Notes: generated by a model from the sequence alone, not told the origin. 52,368 bases of DNA from Chitinophagales bacterium (GCA_017303475.1 JAFLBO010000035.1:1-52368), one strand, 5' to 3'; shown: positions 24,882 to 33,331, counted from the stretch's first letter. A program made the numbers and translations.

Positions 24882-25598
24882 ATGGGCGCACTAAAATACA
24901 ACCGAATTCTCCTCAAACTTTCCGGCGAAAGTCTGATGGGGCAACAAAAATTTGGCATTACAGCTGACATGTTACAGCATTATGCCTTGCAAATCAAGCA
25001 GTTGCGCGACATGGGCGTGGAAATTGCGGTGGTGATAGGTGGAGGGAATATTTTCCGTGGAATACAGGCCGATGGAACAGGTATTGAAGGGGTAACGGGC
25101 GATTATATGGGTATGCTGGCCACAGTAATCAATGGCCTGGCTTTGCAAAGCGCTCTGGAGAGCATTGGCGTGCAAACCCGCCTCATGACGGCCTTGAAAA
25201 TGGAAAGCGTAGCCGAGCCGTACATTCGCCGGAGAGCAATCAGGCACCTGGAAAAAGGACGCGTGGTGATCTGCGCAGCCGGCACGGGCAATCCATTTTT
25301 TACTACCGATTCTGCTGCGGCCCTGCGCGCGAACGAAATAGGCGCTCATGCTATCTTAAAGGGTACACGTGTGGACGGTATCTACACGGCCGACCCGGAA
25401 AAAGACCCTATGGCGGTGAAATTTGATCACCTCACCTTTGCCAAAGTGATCAGTCTCGGACTGGAAGTGATGGACATGACAGCCTTTACCCTCTGTCAGG
25501 AACACAATATGCCGATCATCGTATTTGATATCAACCAGCCCGATAACCTGCCTGATATTGTACTGGGTAAGGCTGTGGGGACTTTGGTGGAGGGGTAG
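24882..25598 (+). CDS. pyrH: UMP kinase
   Basis: Uridylate kinase (238 aa), phosphorylating UMP to UDP with ATP in pyrimidine nucleotide synthesis. Amino-acid-kinase fold motifs: ILLKLSGESLMG at the N-terminus, VIGGGNIFRG, and GTGNPFFTTDSAAALRANEIGAHAILKGTRVDGIYTADP. ATG 24882 gives the standard N-terminus; longer in-frame codons run through the upstream repeat. A GACCTTCG box lies 22-30 bases upstream. Followed by a strong hairpin terminator. Confidence 0.97.
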   Translation: MGALKYNRILLKLSGESLMGQQKFGITADMLQHYALQIKQLRDMGVEIAVVIGGGNIFRGIQADGTGIEGVTGDYMGMLATVINGLALQSALESIGVQTRLMTALKMESVAEPYIRRRAIRHLEKGRVVICAAGTGNPFFTTDSAAALRANEIGAHAILKGTRVDGIYTADPEKDPMAVKFDHLTFAKVISLGLEVMDMTAFTLCQEHNMPIIVFDINQPDNLPDIVLGKAVGTLVEG

Positions 25599-25693
25599 GC
25601 TGGCATAGTTTTACACTTCCCAAAAGTGTTGCCACCCCAGCACAGTTGCTTTTTCGCAGGAAATCTAACCATTAATATCAGGATGGATACCCT

Positions 25694-25740
25694 TTTTTGT
25701 GCAGATTTAATATTCGATATCAAATCTGCACAAAAATTTT
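25694..25740 (+). terminator. Terminator downstream of pyrH
   Basis: A perfect 15-bp stem (25694-25708 with 25722-25736) contains TGCAGATTT / AAATCTGCA, with a 13-base loop and TTTT following. The A/T-rich ends make it usable in both directions. Confidence 0.75.
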
Positions 25741-25803
25741 TAATTAAGGTAATCCGTTAAGTTTAGATGTGGGGATTGTAGATATTTGTCTATCCAATTT
25801 TCT

Positions 25804-26928
25804 ATGAAAAAAATACCATTCAACGAAGTGGTGGTCCAGGCAGGCGCTGACAAAAAGTTGCTTAGCCCACAACAGAAAGAATTCAACCGTTTGACTAAAA
25901 AAATAGCTCAAATGCGTGAGGATATCAAGGCGCTTTCTGCCCTTGGAGAACGGGTACGCCAGCGTGCTGCCGCAGAATTAGGCCCATTGTTAAGTAAACA
26001 CCAGGCACATCGGGCAGAGATGGTGCGTTTGTTGGACCGAATGTACCGGACGTATTCATTTGCTAAAACGGAGAACAAAAAACTCCGTCATATAATTTCT
26101 GAAATGAGTTTTGAGTTGGCGGATGAAGGATTTGATGACCTGAAAGAAATTTATAATGCACATAATCCTGACCAGGATTATGAATCGGCTAATGCAGAGG
26201 CTGATGAAGTTACTGAAGCTATGATGAGAGAAATGGCGAGTATGATGTTTGGCATTGAGGTAGAGGATGACGTGGATTTGGATAGTCCTGAAAAATTCCA
26301 GCAATACCTTGAGCAAAAACTGCTTGAAAAGGAACAGGAAGCGGAACGGCGTATCAATGATGCTAAGGCGCGACGCGCAGAAAAGCCCAAATCTGAGAAA
26401 CAACTAAAGGCCGAAGCCAAAAGAAAAGCTGAGGAGGAAAAACGAAAGGCGGAGGAGAAAAAAATATCCCAATCTGTGCGGGAGGTATATATGGACCTGG
26501 TGAAGGCTTTTCACCCTGACCGAGAGCCAGACGAAGCTGAAAAAGTACGAAAGACCGCCATTTTGCAGCGTGTGACTGCTGCATACGAAGCGAATGATTT
26601 TCTTGCCTTGCTTCAGCTTCAAATGGAACTGGAAAGAATTGATGCGAATCACCTTGACGGACTGGCAGATGACAAGCTCCGATATTTCAATAAAAACCTG
26701 AAAAGTCAATTGGCCGATCTTTCGGAAGAGCTTTGGTCCATTGAGGCAGCATTAGCTCAAATGGCCAATAAAGGTCCCTTTGATTTTTTTGAGCCGCATA
26801 TGGTGGAGCGCGAATTGGAGCAAAGCATCAAAAAAATCAAAAAAGAAATCAAAAGTATTCAGCAAGACATGGCTATACTGAGTGATCCGGCAAATCTGAA
26901 GGCATGGCTGAAGCAGTATAGGGTGTAG
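25804..26928 (+). CDS. Coiled-coil protein with C-terminal-region J domain
   Basis: A 374-aa cytoplasmic protein. The first half is helical and coiled-coil-like. Residues about 165-225 are a very charged Lys/Glu/Ala-rich helix. A degenerate J domain follows (VYMDLVKAFHPDREPDEAEKVRKTAILQRVTAAYEANDFLALLQL), with the HPD tripeptide at 237-239 that contacts DnaK. A further helical region completes it. A role as a DnaK cochaperone for an unknown client is plausible. ATG 25804 is preferred over a TTG six codons earlier. It appears monocistronic, with an AT-rich upstream region, and is convergent with the VOC gene. Confidence 0.75.
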   Translation: MKKIPFNEVVVQAGADKKLLSPQQKEFNRLTKKIAQMREDIKALSALGERVRQRAAAELGPLLSKHQAHRAEMVRLLDRMYRTYSFAKTENKKLRHIISEMSFELADEGFDDLKEIYNAHNPDQDYESANAEADEVTEAMMREMASMMFGIEVEDDVDLDSPEKFQQYLEQKLLEKEQEAERRINDAKARRAEKPKSEKQLKAEAKRKAEEEKRKAEEKKISQSVREVYMDLVKAFHPDREPDEAEKVRKTAILQRVTAAYEANDFLALLQLQMELERIDANHLDGLADDKLRYFNKNLKSQLADLSEELWSIEAALAQMANKGPFDFFEPHMVERELEQSIKKIKKEIKSIQQDMAILSDPANLKAWLKQYRV

Positions 26929-26936
26929 CCCTATCC

Positions 26937-27995
26937 TCAATCCTTAACCTTCCCCATTCCCAACATCTTCAGCATCCATCTGGCCAATGGTTTTTCCGGA
27001 TTGCTGCGTTTGCGCAAATCCAGGTACCAGCCCAGTTTTTTCAGGATAGGAATTTTGTGGGTTTCCACAAACTCAATGAGGGCGCCGTCGGGATCCTCAA
27101 TGTAGGAGAAATATCCTGCTGCTTCACCCATATCAAAGGAGCCGCTGCTGTCTACCGTAAATGGATGGCCTTTTTCTGCACACATTTTTTTCATCTCGGC
27201 CATGCCTGTGATGTCGAAGCACAGGTGTATATAGCCCAGATCGCCCCAGTAGCGGTTTTCAAAAATCTTGCGCGGACTGCGTTCCAGGCTTTGAACTAAT
27301 TCAATCTCGGAATCTCCAAGCAGCGGACTGAAGGGGCCACGGCGTTTTTCGGCATGGCGAAGCAGTACCCTACGGTAGCGCCCGAAGCCGCCGTCTACAC
27401 CGTGCATATCGGCGAAGTCTTCTGTTTGATCGTATACAACGGTTTGATAACCAAGGATATCTGCATAAAATTTTATGCTGCTCTCCATGTTACTCACTCC
27501 AATAAAAGCACCGTAAACACCACCGGTGTGCAGTTGCCCGGAATCGGAAAACCAGTTGGTGGCGCCCACTACTTCAAACGTATTACCCCATGGGTCTTTT
27601 ACGAAAAAATGATCTGTGCCATCGGGGCGCGCTACCGGGTTGGATAAAATATTGACGCCGCGTTGGCGCAGGTAATGAAAAGATGCCTGAACATCGGCCG
27701 ATTTTATTTTGCAGATATTGATACCCAAATCGCCCAATTGCGGCTGAAAAGCCGGCGGCATGGGGGTACGTCCGGTATACTGCCATATTTCCATACCACC
27801 ACCGCCGCGCATATTGAGGGCCAGGATGGCATGACGGGATTGTGGCTGACCGCCAGTGTACGGCAGCATCAGTCCGGCTTCGGCAGCTTCTTCGAAAATT
27901 GGCACATCCATACCAAAATGCTGGCGGTACCATTTAAACGCTTCATGCACCTGGCTCACGCCGATGCCCATTTGTTGAATGCCTGATATAAACAT
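26937..27995 (-). CDS. Double VOC-domain (glyoxalase/dioxygenase-like) protein
   Basis: A 352-aa protein with two tandem VOC domains (about 1-145 and 155-315) and a basic C-terminal tail. Each has the beta-alpha-beta-beta-beta signature: GIQQMGIGVSQVHEAFKWY and FFVKDPWGNTFEVV in the first; GAFIGVSNMESSIKFYADIL, GYIHLCFDI and YIEDPDGALIEFVE in the second. His and Glu metal ligands are present in the second domain. The family includes glyoxalase I, extradiol dioxygenases and 4-hydroxyphenylpyruvate dioxygenase; I cannot pick among them. ATG 27995 is used, because the upstream in-frame stretch reads through ACGGTGGACGG repeat words. Confidence 0.85.
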   Translation of the reverse strand: MFISGIQQMGIGVSQVHEAFKWYRQHFGMDVPIFEEAAEAGLMLPYTGGQPQSRHAILALNMRGGGGMEIWQYTGRTPMPPAFQPQLGDLGINICKIKSADVQASFHYLRQRGVNILSNPVARPDGTDHFFVKDPWGNTFEVVGATNWFSDSGQLHTGGVYGAFIGVSNMESSIKFYADILGYQTVVYDQTEDFADMHGVDGGFGRYRRVLLRHAEKRRGPFSPLLGDSEIELVQSLERSPRKIFENRYWGDLGYIHLCFDITGMAEMKKMCAEKGHPFTVDSSGSFDMGEAAGYFSYIEDPDGALIEFVETHKIPILKKLGWYLDLRKRSNPEKPLARWMLKMLGMGKVKD

Positions 27996-28039
27996 AGTTA
28001 CGGTTGACGGCCTACGGTGGACGGTTGACGGCCTACGGT
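27996..28039. repeat. ACGGTTGACGG/CCTACGGTGG repeat words
   Basis: Degenerate tandem words GGTTGACGGCCTACGGTGGAC fill the short gap between two minus-strand genes. The same words recur at 33332-33385 after the phosphoesterase gene. Only one arm is present here, so no hairpin is predicted. Confidence 0.6.
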
Positions 28040-28462
28040 TTAGGATTTGCAGGGGCCCAGGATGGTAATTTGTTTGGGGTTGTGCAGTTCGATGCTGAGT
28101 CGTTCCTGATTTTTTTTGCGCACGGGGCGACCAGTGATGCGCACTGTTTTTTGGTTGTATTCCAGTGCCGGAAGGAATTCGGCCTGGTTGGATTCCCAAA
28201 TAACAACGGAAAACAGATTGTTGGGGTAAGCGGCAAACATATCGAGGAAAATGGGTTTGCCTTTCAGACGCTCGTTAAAACTGGCTTTGACGATACAGCC
28301 CTCAATAGAGATGAGTTCGCCTTCATGGTTAGCTACTTCTTTCGGGTCGGTAATGATAAAAGCCGGACGTTCCCGGGTGGAATCAGCTGCCGGAGTGGTG
28401 GTTTGGGCAGAAATATTGTTCCAGGCCATCCAGAACAACATCAAAAAGAAAATGCGCATCAT
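28040..28462 (-). CDS. Small secreted protein, possibly OB-fold
   Basis: A 140-aa protein starting at either of two adjacent ATGs (28462 or 28459), followed by a signal peptide (MRIFFLMLFWMAWNNISAQ). The mature part (ITDPKEVANHEGELISIEGCIVKASFNERLKGKPIFLDM, VRITGRPVRKKNQERLSIELHNPKQITIL) has the strand pattern of a small OB-fold barrel. I do not recognise a named family. It is upstream of the VOC gene with a 44-base gap and may share its transcript. Confidence 0.65.
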   Translation of the reverse strand: MMRIFFLMLFWMAWNNISAQTTTPAADSTRERPAFIITDPKEVANHEGELISIEGCIVKASFNERLKGKPIFLDMFAAYPNNLFSVVIWESNQAEFLPALEYNQKTVRITGRPVRKKNQERLSIELHNPKQITILGPCKS

Positions 28463-28494
28463 ACAGGATTTGCGGCAAAGATAGTAAAAGTCAT

Positions 28495-28930
28495 TTGAGG
28501 TCATTTGGGTTATTTGAGGTCATTTGGGTTATTTGAGGTCATTTAGGGGTCATTTGGAGGTCATTTAGGGTCATTTGGGGGCATTTGGGGGTCATTTGAG
28601 GTCATTTGAGGTCATTTGGAGGGCATTTGGAGGTCATTATCCAACGTGGGTTGTCATCCAGAGCGTAGCGAAGGACCTACACAAGCCAGGCTATTCGGGT
28701 ACATCAGGCCAAGGCATTTCGCGAACCGGGCTTGTGTAGGTCCTTCGCTACGCTCTGGATGACAACCCACGTAAAGCAATGACCTCCAAATGACCCAAAA
28801 TGACCTCAAATGACCCTAAATGCCCTCCAAATGACCCAAAATGACCTCCAAATGACCCAAAATGACCTCCAAATGACCCAAAATGACCTCCAAATGACCC
28901 TAAATGACCCTAAATGACCCCAAATGACCC
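28495..28930. repeat. Giant nested palindrome of GGTCATTTG words around a hairpin core
   Basis: The left arm (28495-28640) is about twenty degenerate copies of GGTCATTTG(A/G)G. The right arm (28780-28930) is the complementary word CAAATGACC(C/T). Between them is the core hairpin, 28644-28687 with 28729-28772 (44-bp perfect arms), sharing its outer and inner ends with the core at 24642. It separates divergent genes. No coding potential is seen from 28463 to 29025 apart from this and a Pho-box-like region. Confidence 0.9.
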
Positions 28931-28947
28931 CAATGCCCTTCTTCGAA

Positions 28948-28977
28948 CTTAACATAAACTTCATATTCTTTTAAACC
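28948..28977 (+). promoter_or_regulatory. Pho-box-like direct repeats before the TonB receptor
   Basis: CTTAACAT (28948-28955), three bases, CTTCATAT (28959-28966), three bases, TTTAAACC (28970-28977): 8-base units on an 11-base period, as in PhoB/PhoP-type boxes. A GACTTTTG -7-like box follows at about 28998-29005, and the ATG is at 29026. Confidence 0.6.
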
Positions 28978-29025
28978 CAAGGTTACACTGGAGGGGGACT
29001 TTTGCAGCAAATTCTGTATCCTTCC

Positions 29026-31809
29026 ATGAAGAACACATACAACGCTGGCATTCTTGCCCTTCTTTTTTTCCTCCCCGGTTTTCTCCTAGCTCAAACCGGT
29101 ATCATCGCCGGCAAAGTGATTGATGCCAAATCAGCTGAAGCATTGATCGGCGTTTCTGTACGCCTGGAAAACGGCGGCGGCGCCATCACCGATCTGGATG
29201 GCAATTTCCGAATTGGAAATGTAGCTCCCGGCAAACACAAACTTTCCCTCAATTACACTGGTTACGCACCTAAATCTGTAGAAGAAATTGAGGTGAAAGT
29301 CGGTGAAGTTGCAACTGTAGACATCGTTTTGGAAGAGCCTGCTGCGCAGACGCTGACCGAGGTAGTGGTAGTGGCCAAAGCCAAAAAGGAAAGCACTTCA
29401 GCCCTTACTATTTTCCAAAAAACCAGCATTGCCATTGCAGATGGTATCAGCTCTGAAACCATCAAACGCACGCCAGACCGCACTACGGGCGATGTGATTC
29501 GTCGGGTAAGTGGCGCAAGTATTCAGGATAACAAGTTTGCCGTGATTCGCGGCCTGAACGACCGCTACAACGTTGCCATGCTCAATGGCGCACTGTTGCC
29601 CAGCACGGAAGCCGACCGCAAGGCATTTTCCTTCGACCTGTTCCCTTCTTCCATGATTGACAACCTGGTGGTGATGAAAACCGCCAGCGCCGACCTGCCT
29701 GGCGATTTTGCCGGAGGCGCCATCATTGTGAATACCAAAGACATCCCCGAATCCAATTACCTCAACGTCAACGTAAGTGCCGGTGTAAACAATATCACCA
29801 CGTTCAAACCATACCTCAGCGCTACTAACGGCAACACCGATTGGCTGGGCACCGACGACGGCACTCGTGCACTGCCTTCCGGCTTCCCTACCACTCAGGA
29901 ATACAATGCAGCTGTACCAATTGATAAAGTGCGTTTTTCTCAAATGCTTCCAAACGACTGGGCTATTGCAGAAAAAGGTAGTGCAGCGCCAAATACTTCG
30001 TTCCAGATTACCAGCGGTTTGGTTACCAATACCAACAAAAAAGTACAATTCGGTTCTACCATTGCCCTGTCATATTCCAATCAAAACCGTATCCAGGATG
30101 CAGAGCGCAACCGCTTTGACCTGCAACGCCAACTGGTGGCATACCGCGATAAACAATTCAGAAACAACGTGTTGTGGGGTGGTTTGATCAATTCTGCTTT
30201 GAAAATCGGCAACACCCAGAAGCTTATCTTTCAGGCTTCTTACACCACCAACACGAACAACAGCATCAATAGTCGTGAAGGCAGCGACTTTGATCGCGAG
30301 CAATACATTCGATTCACGGCTATTGAATTCACAGAAAACCACCTGCTTACCACGCGCATTGGCGGCGAACACCTGCTCACCCCAAGCGGTATTAAGTTAG
30401 GCTGGGGCGGCGGATACAACAACAGTACCCGTACCATCCCTTCCCTGCGCCGTATGACCTATGCAAAGAATTTTGATTCTGAAGAAGGAGATCCTTATTA
30501 TGCTGTGATCCAGCCAGGTTCTGCCAACCTCAACCTGGGCGGACGTTTCTACTCAGATTTGGCTGAAAACACACTGAGCAGCAACCTGGACCTGAGCATT
30601 CCTTTCTCTGTTTTGGGTCAAAAACAAACCATCAAAGTGGGTGGTTTGTACCAACAGCGCGATCGTGAGTTCAGCGCCCGCGTTTTGGGTTACACTGCAA
30701 CGGGTTACCCGGCTGCCTTGTTCACCCTGCCACAGGATCAAATTTTTGCTCCTGAAAATATCAAAGCCTCCAACGGGTTCATCATCAGCGATATCACTAA
30801 CCCAAGTGACGCCTACACCGCTAATGCAGCCCTGACCGCGGGCTATGTGCTTGGCGATTTCAAATTGTTGGAAAAACTGCGTTTTTCTGCCGGTTTGCGA
30901 CTGGAAAACTACGATATGGAGGTAAATAGCAAGTATTTCGGCGGCCAGGACGTTAGTTCCGTACTGAAAAATGCTGATCTGTTGCCTTCTGCCAATATTA
31001 CTTACTCTCTGAACGACCAGCACCAACTGCGTGCATCAGCATCCAAAACGCTGAGCCGTCCGGAATTCCGTGAACTCTCGCCTTTTGCTTTCTACGATTA
31101 CGAAGAAGAAGCTTCAGTGCAGGGAAATCCTTTGCTGGTGCGCGGTACCATTGCCAACTACGATCTGCGTTATGAGTGGTATCCTGGTCAGAACCAACTG
31201 TTCAGCGTGAGCCTGTTTTACAAGGACTTTACCAACCCGATTGAGCGCAACTTCAGCTCTACAGGCGGCGGATCTGCCAGCTTCAGCTACCAGAATGTAG
31301 CCAGCGCTCAGAATTATGGCTTGGAGGTGGAAGGTCGCAAAAACCTGTCATTCCTCGGCGGTTGGGGCGAAAACCTGTTGATTTTCAGCAATGTAGCCTT
31401 TATCGGTTCTACTATCGACCTGACCAATGTGGACGCATACGATCCAAAACGCGCACTCCAGGGCCAGTCGCCATATATTGTAAACTCCGGTCTTACTGCC
31501 AACCTGCCTAAATGGGATTTGAGCACTACCCTGGCATACAACATTATTGGCGACCGTGTAGCCTACGTTGGTACCGACAACTTTGCCGACATCTACGAGC
31601 GTCACCGCAATCTGCTCGACTTTTCTGTGAGCAAGAAACTGGGTCGCAACGGCGAGGTGAAACTCACCTGGGGCGATATCCTGCGCACCGATTTCATCTA
31701 TTACCAGGACAACAACGCTTCGCACAAATACGAAGCCGACGTAGACAACCTCATGCAACGCCGCAATTTCGGCAGCACGGTTACCCTGGGATTGGGATAT
31801 AAATTTTAG
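29026..31809 (+). CDS. TonB-dependent outer-membrane receptor with CarboxypepD-like N-domain
   Basis: A 927-aa receptor. Signal peptide (GILALLFFLPGFLLAQ). CarboxypepD-regulatory-like domain (about 20-100: GIIAGKVIDAKSAEALIGVSVRLENG). Plug domain (about 120-240: TTGDVIRRVSGASIQDNKFAVIRGL, DLFPSSMIDNLVVMKTASADLPGDFAGGAI). A 22-strand barrel ends in a C-terminal Phe (TLGLGYKF). It imports a bulky or scarce substrate across the outer membrane using TonB energy. No SusD partner is adjacent. Pho-box-like repeats upstream suggest induction in phosphate limitation, so a phosphorus-containing substrate is my inference. ATG 29026 is chosen over an upstream TTG because it opens the signal peptide. Confidence 0.92.
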   Translation: MKNTYNAGILALLFFLPGFLLAQTGIIAGKVIDAKSAEALIGVSVRLENGGGAITDLDGNFRIGNVAPGKHKLSLNYTGYAPKSVEEIEVKVGEVATVDIVLEEPAAQTLTEVVVVAKAKKESTSALTIFQKTSIAIADGISSETIKRTPDRTTGDVIRRVSGASIQDNKFAVIRGLNDRYNVAMLNGALLPSTEADRKAFSFDLFPSSMIDNLVVMKTASADLPGDFAGGAIIVNTKDIPESNYLNVNVSAGVNNITTFKPYLSATNGNTDWLGTDDGTRALPSGFPTTQEYNAAVPIDKVRFSQMLPNDWAIAEKGSAAPNTSFQITSGLVTNTNKKVQFGSTIALSYSNQNRIQDAERNRFDLQRQLVAYRDKQFRNNVLWGGLINSALKIGNTQKLIFQASYTTNTNNSINSREGSDFDREQYIRFTAIEFTENHLLTTRIGGEHLLTPSGIKLGWGGGYNNSTRTIPSLRRMTYAKNFDSEEGDPYYAVIQPGSANLNLGGRFYSDLAENTLSSNLDLSIPFSVLGQKQTIKVGGLYQQRDREFSARVLGYTATGYPAALFTLPQDQIFAPENIKASNGFIISDITNPSDAYTANAALTAGYVLGDFKLLEKLRFSAGLRLENYDMEVNSKYFGGQDVSSVLKNADLLPSANITYSLNDQHQLRASASKTLSRPEFRELSPFAFYDYEEEASVQGNPLLVRGTIANYDLRYEWYPGQNQLFSVSLFYKDFTNPIERNFSSTGGGSASFSYQNVASAQNYGLEVEGRKNLSFLGGWGENLLIFSNVAFIGSTIDLTNVDAYDPKRALQGQSPYIVNSGLTANLPKWDLSTTLAYNIIGDRVAYVGTDNFADIYERHRNLLDFSVSKKLGRNGEVKLTWGDILRTDFIYYQDNNASHKYEADVDNLMQRRNFGSTVTLGLGYKF

Positions 31810-31979
31810 TGTTTGAGTTAGGGAGTGTTTGAGTTTTCGAGTTAGTGGGCGGCTGGGTTTCACCACTAAGGCACTGAGGGCACTAAGGTGAACCTCTCTT
31901 AGTGCCTTCAGTGCCTTAGTGGTGAAACCCAGCCGCCCGCCAACTCGAAAACTCCCACACTCAAAAACTCAAACACTCG
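31808..31979. repeat. Nested palindrome of GTTTGAG and CACTAAGGCACTGAGG words
   Basis: Outer arms use AGTGTTTGAG / CTCAAACACT words. Inner arms (31847-31890 with 31898-31939) use GGGCGGCTGGG, then TTTCACCACTAAGGC and GAGGGCACTAAGG, and their complements, around a 7-base loop. It begins within the stop codon of the TonB receptor. A second copy lies at 32071-32250. Confidence 0.88.
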
Positions 31980-31998
31980 TAAGAATTTGGATACAGAT

Positions 31999-32065
31999 TT
32001 TAGTAGTTTAAAGGTTAGGAACTTTACTACGAATGCCCGGCCGACGCAAGTTGTCCGGGTTTTTT
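31999..32065 (+). terminator. Structured 3' element with GCAA tetraloop terminator
   Basis: A first hairpin (GTAGTTTAAAG / CTTTACTAC, about 32003-32030) precedes a second one. CCCGG, a mismatch and CGAC pair with GTTG, a mismatch and CCGGG around a GCAA tetraloop (32036-32059). Six T follow (32060-32065). It terminates the TonB-receptor unit or a small RNA of its own. Confidence 0.65.
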
Positions 32066-32070
32066 AATTA

Positions 32071-32250
32071 GTGTTTGAGTGTTTGAGTTTTCGAGTGTTT
32101 GAGTTTTCGAGTTGGCGGGGTTTCACCACTAAGGCACTGAGGGCACTAAGGTGAACCTCTCTTAGTGCCCTCAGTGTCTTAGTGGTGAAAACGCCTAAGC
32201 CTCCAACTAATCCCCAGCCGCCCGCCAACTCGAAAACTCAAACACTCAAA
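32071..32250. repeat. Second GTTTGAG / CACTAAGG nested palindrome
   Basis: Same modules as 31808-31979. GTGTTTGAG and GAGTTTTCGAGTT words form the outer arms. A TTTCACCACTAAGGC hairpin (about 32122-32189) forms the core. CAGCCGCCCGCCAACTC follows on the right. Internal lengths differ from the first copy, so the two have evolved separately or grown separately. Confidence 0.85.
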
Positions 32251-32260
32251 TTAAACCTAA

Positions 32261-32279
32261 CTTCATATTGGCTTAACGC
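32261..32279 (+). promoter_or_regulatory. Pho-box-like direct repeats before the phosphoesterase
   Basis: CTTCATAT (32261-32268), TGG, CTTAACGC (32272-32279), with a weaker unit upstream (TTAAACC). The 8-base units and 3-base spacers match the boxes at 28948 and 33572. A GAATTTTG -7-like box lies 21 bases downstream (about 32300-32307). Confidence 0.6.
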
Positions 32280-32313
32280 GTTTATGGCCCATTTTGGCCG
32301 AATTTTGTACCGT

Positions 32314-32428
32314 AAAGTTCCTCAGTTCAGAACATGGTTTTGCCCGCGTCGATCATGCTTACCTATACTTTGCTTGTGGTTCAGTCGAAATGCCCGACAG
32401 GCAAATCTTTCCCAGACGCGGGCTTTTT
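32314..32428 (+). ncRNA. Candidate Pho-controlled leader or small RNA with terminator
   Basis: Between the Pho-box promoter and the phosphoesterase ATG (32480) lies a region closed by a long-range 9-bp perfect helix (GCCCGCGTC 32342-32350 with GACGCGGGC 32415-32423) followed by TTTTT. Inside is a small hairpin (TGCC CGACA GGCA, 32391-32403). This is the shape of an attenuator or a short sRNA of about 115 bases. It matches no RNA family I know. There is no convincing ORF. Confidence 0.4.
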
Positions 32429-32479
32429 GGAATCAACTTTGGATAATATAAAGGCCCTCATCTTCGGTAACACTTTAAC

Positions 32480-33331
32480 ATGAAACGAGAACTCGACATT
32501 GTTGTAATCTCCGATGTGCACCTGGGCACTTATGGTTGCCACGCACAGGAGCTCCTGAATTACCTGAAAAGCATCGAGCCGCGTACGCTGGTGCTGAATG
32601 GTGATATCTTCGACATGTGGTATTTCAAAAAAAGTTATTTTCCGAAGGAACACATGGAGGTAGTGCGCAGATTGCTCAAAATGGCGGTGAACGGTACCAA
32701 AGTGTATTACCTGACGGGTAACCACGATGATGTGCTGCGCAAATTCGGGGAAATTTCTCTGGGGCTGATTCACTTGCGTAATAAGCTGGTGTTTCAGGTG
32801 GATGGAAAAACACACTGGGTTTTTCATGGAGATGTGTTTGATCCATCCGTACAACGTGCGCGATGGTTGGCCAAACTGGGCGGACAAGGCTATGATCTGC
32901 TCATTCGGATCAACAGGATGATTAACCGGTTTCGTGGATTGTTTGGACTGAAACCGGCATCCTTTTCTGCAAGGGTAAAAAAGGGTGTAAAAGGCGCAGT
33001 TCGTTTCATTGGCGATTTCGAGGACATTGCCATTCAAATGGCAGCTGAAAACGGATACGATAACGTGATTTGCGGCCATATTCACCAACCTCAAATCCGG
33101 GAGGTGGAAGCCAAGAATGGTCAAAAAGTTTGTTATATGAACAGCGGCGACTGGGTAGAGCACCTCACCGCGCTGGAATGTAAAGCCGGCAAATGGGAAT
33201 TATACCATTATCATGCAGCCGATTATGCCGCCATTAACCCTAGATTGCAGGTGCCGGAAAAAGAAAACAGTCTTCAGGTGCTTAAGGAAGAATTGGGTAT
33301 GCCGGGAATAGCTGCATTTGATTGGGTGTAG
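32480..33331 (+). CDS. Calcineurin-like metallophosphoesterase (PlcP/LpxH-like)
   Basis: A cytoplasmic two-metal phosphoesterase of 283 aa. All five metal-ligand motifs are present: SDVHLG (11-16), GDIFD (41-45), GNHD (80-83), HGD (116-118) and GHIHQP (199-204). Relatives include LpxH (UDP-diacylglucosamine hydrolase in lipid A synthesis) and rhizobial PlcP, a PhoB-controlled phospholipase C that recycles phosphate from membrane lipids. The N-terminal SDVHLGTYGC and the extended RARWLAKLGGQGYDLLIRINRMINRFRGLFG segment suggest the PlcP-type subgroup to me. Pho-box-like repeats upstream favour that reading over LpxH. It is monocistronic, with its own terminator at 33511-33541. Confidence 0.85.
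   Translation: MKRELDIVVISDVHLGTYGCHAQELLNYLKSIEPRTLVLNGDIFDMWYFKKSYFPKEHMEVVRRLLKMAVNGTKVYYLTGNHDDVLRKFGEISLGLIHLRNKLVFQVDGKTHWVFHGDVFDPSVQRARWLAKLGGQGYDLLIRINRMINRFRGLFGLKPASFSARVKKGVKGAVRFIGDFEDIAIQMAAENGYDNVICGHIHQPQIREVEAKNGQKVCYMNSGDWVEHLTALECKAGKWELYHYHAADYAAINPRLQVPEKENSLQVLKEELGMPGIAAFDWV

Noticed and set aside
27996..28199. N-terminal extension of the double-VOC protein
   Set aside because: The extra 68 codons run through repeat words and the 3' end of the next gene; the ATG at 27995 gives a standard VOC start.
29026..31809. SusC/SusD polysaccharide utilisation locus
   Set aside because: No SusD-like lipoprotein or glycan hydrolase is adjacent, and the plug signature is of a general TonB receptor subgroup rather than SusC.
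32182..32451. Small plus-strand ORF (89 codons) in the phosphoesterase leader
   Set aside because: It begins in palindrome words, crosses the Pho repeats and the leader terminator, and has no recognisable protein features.
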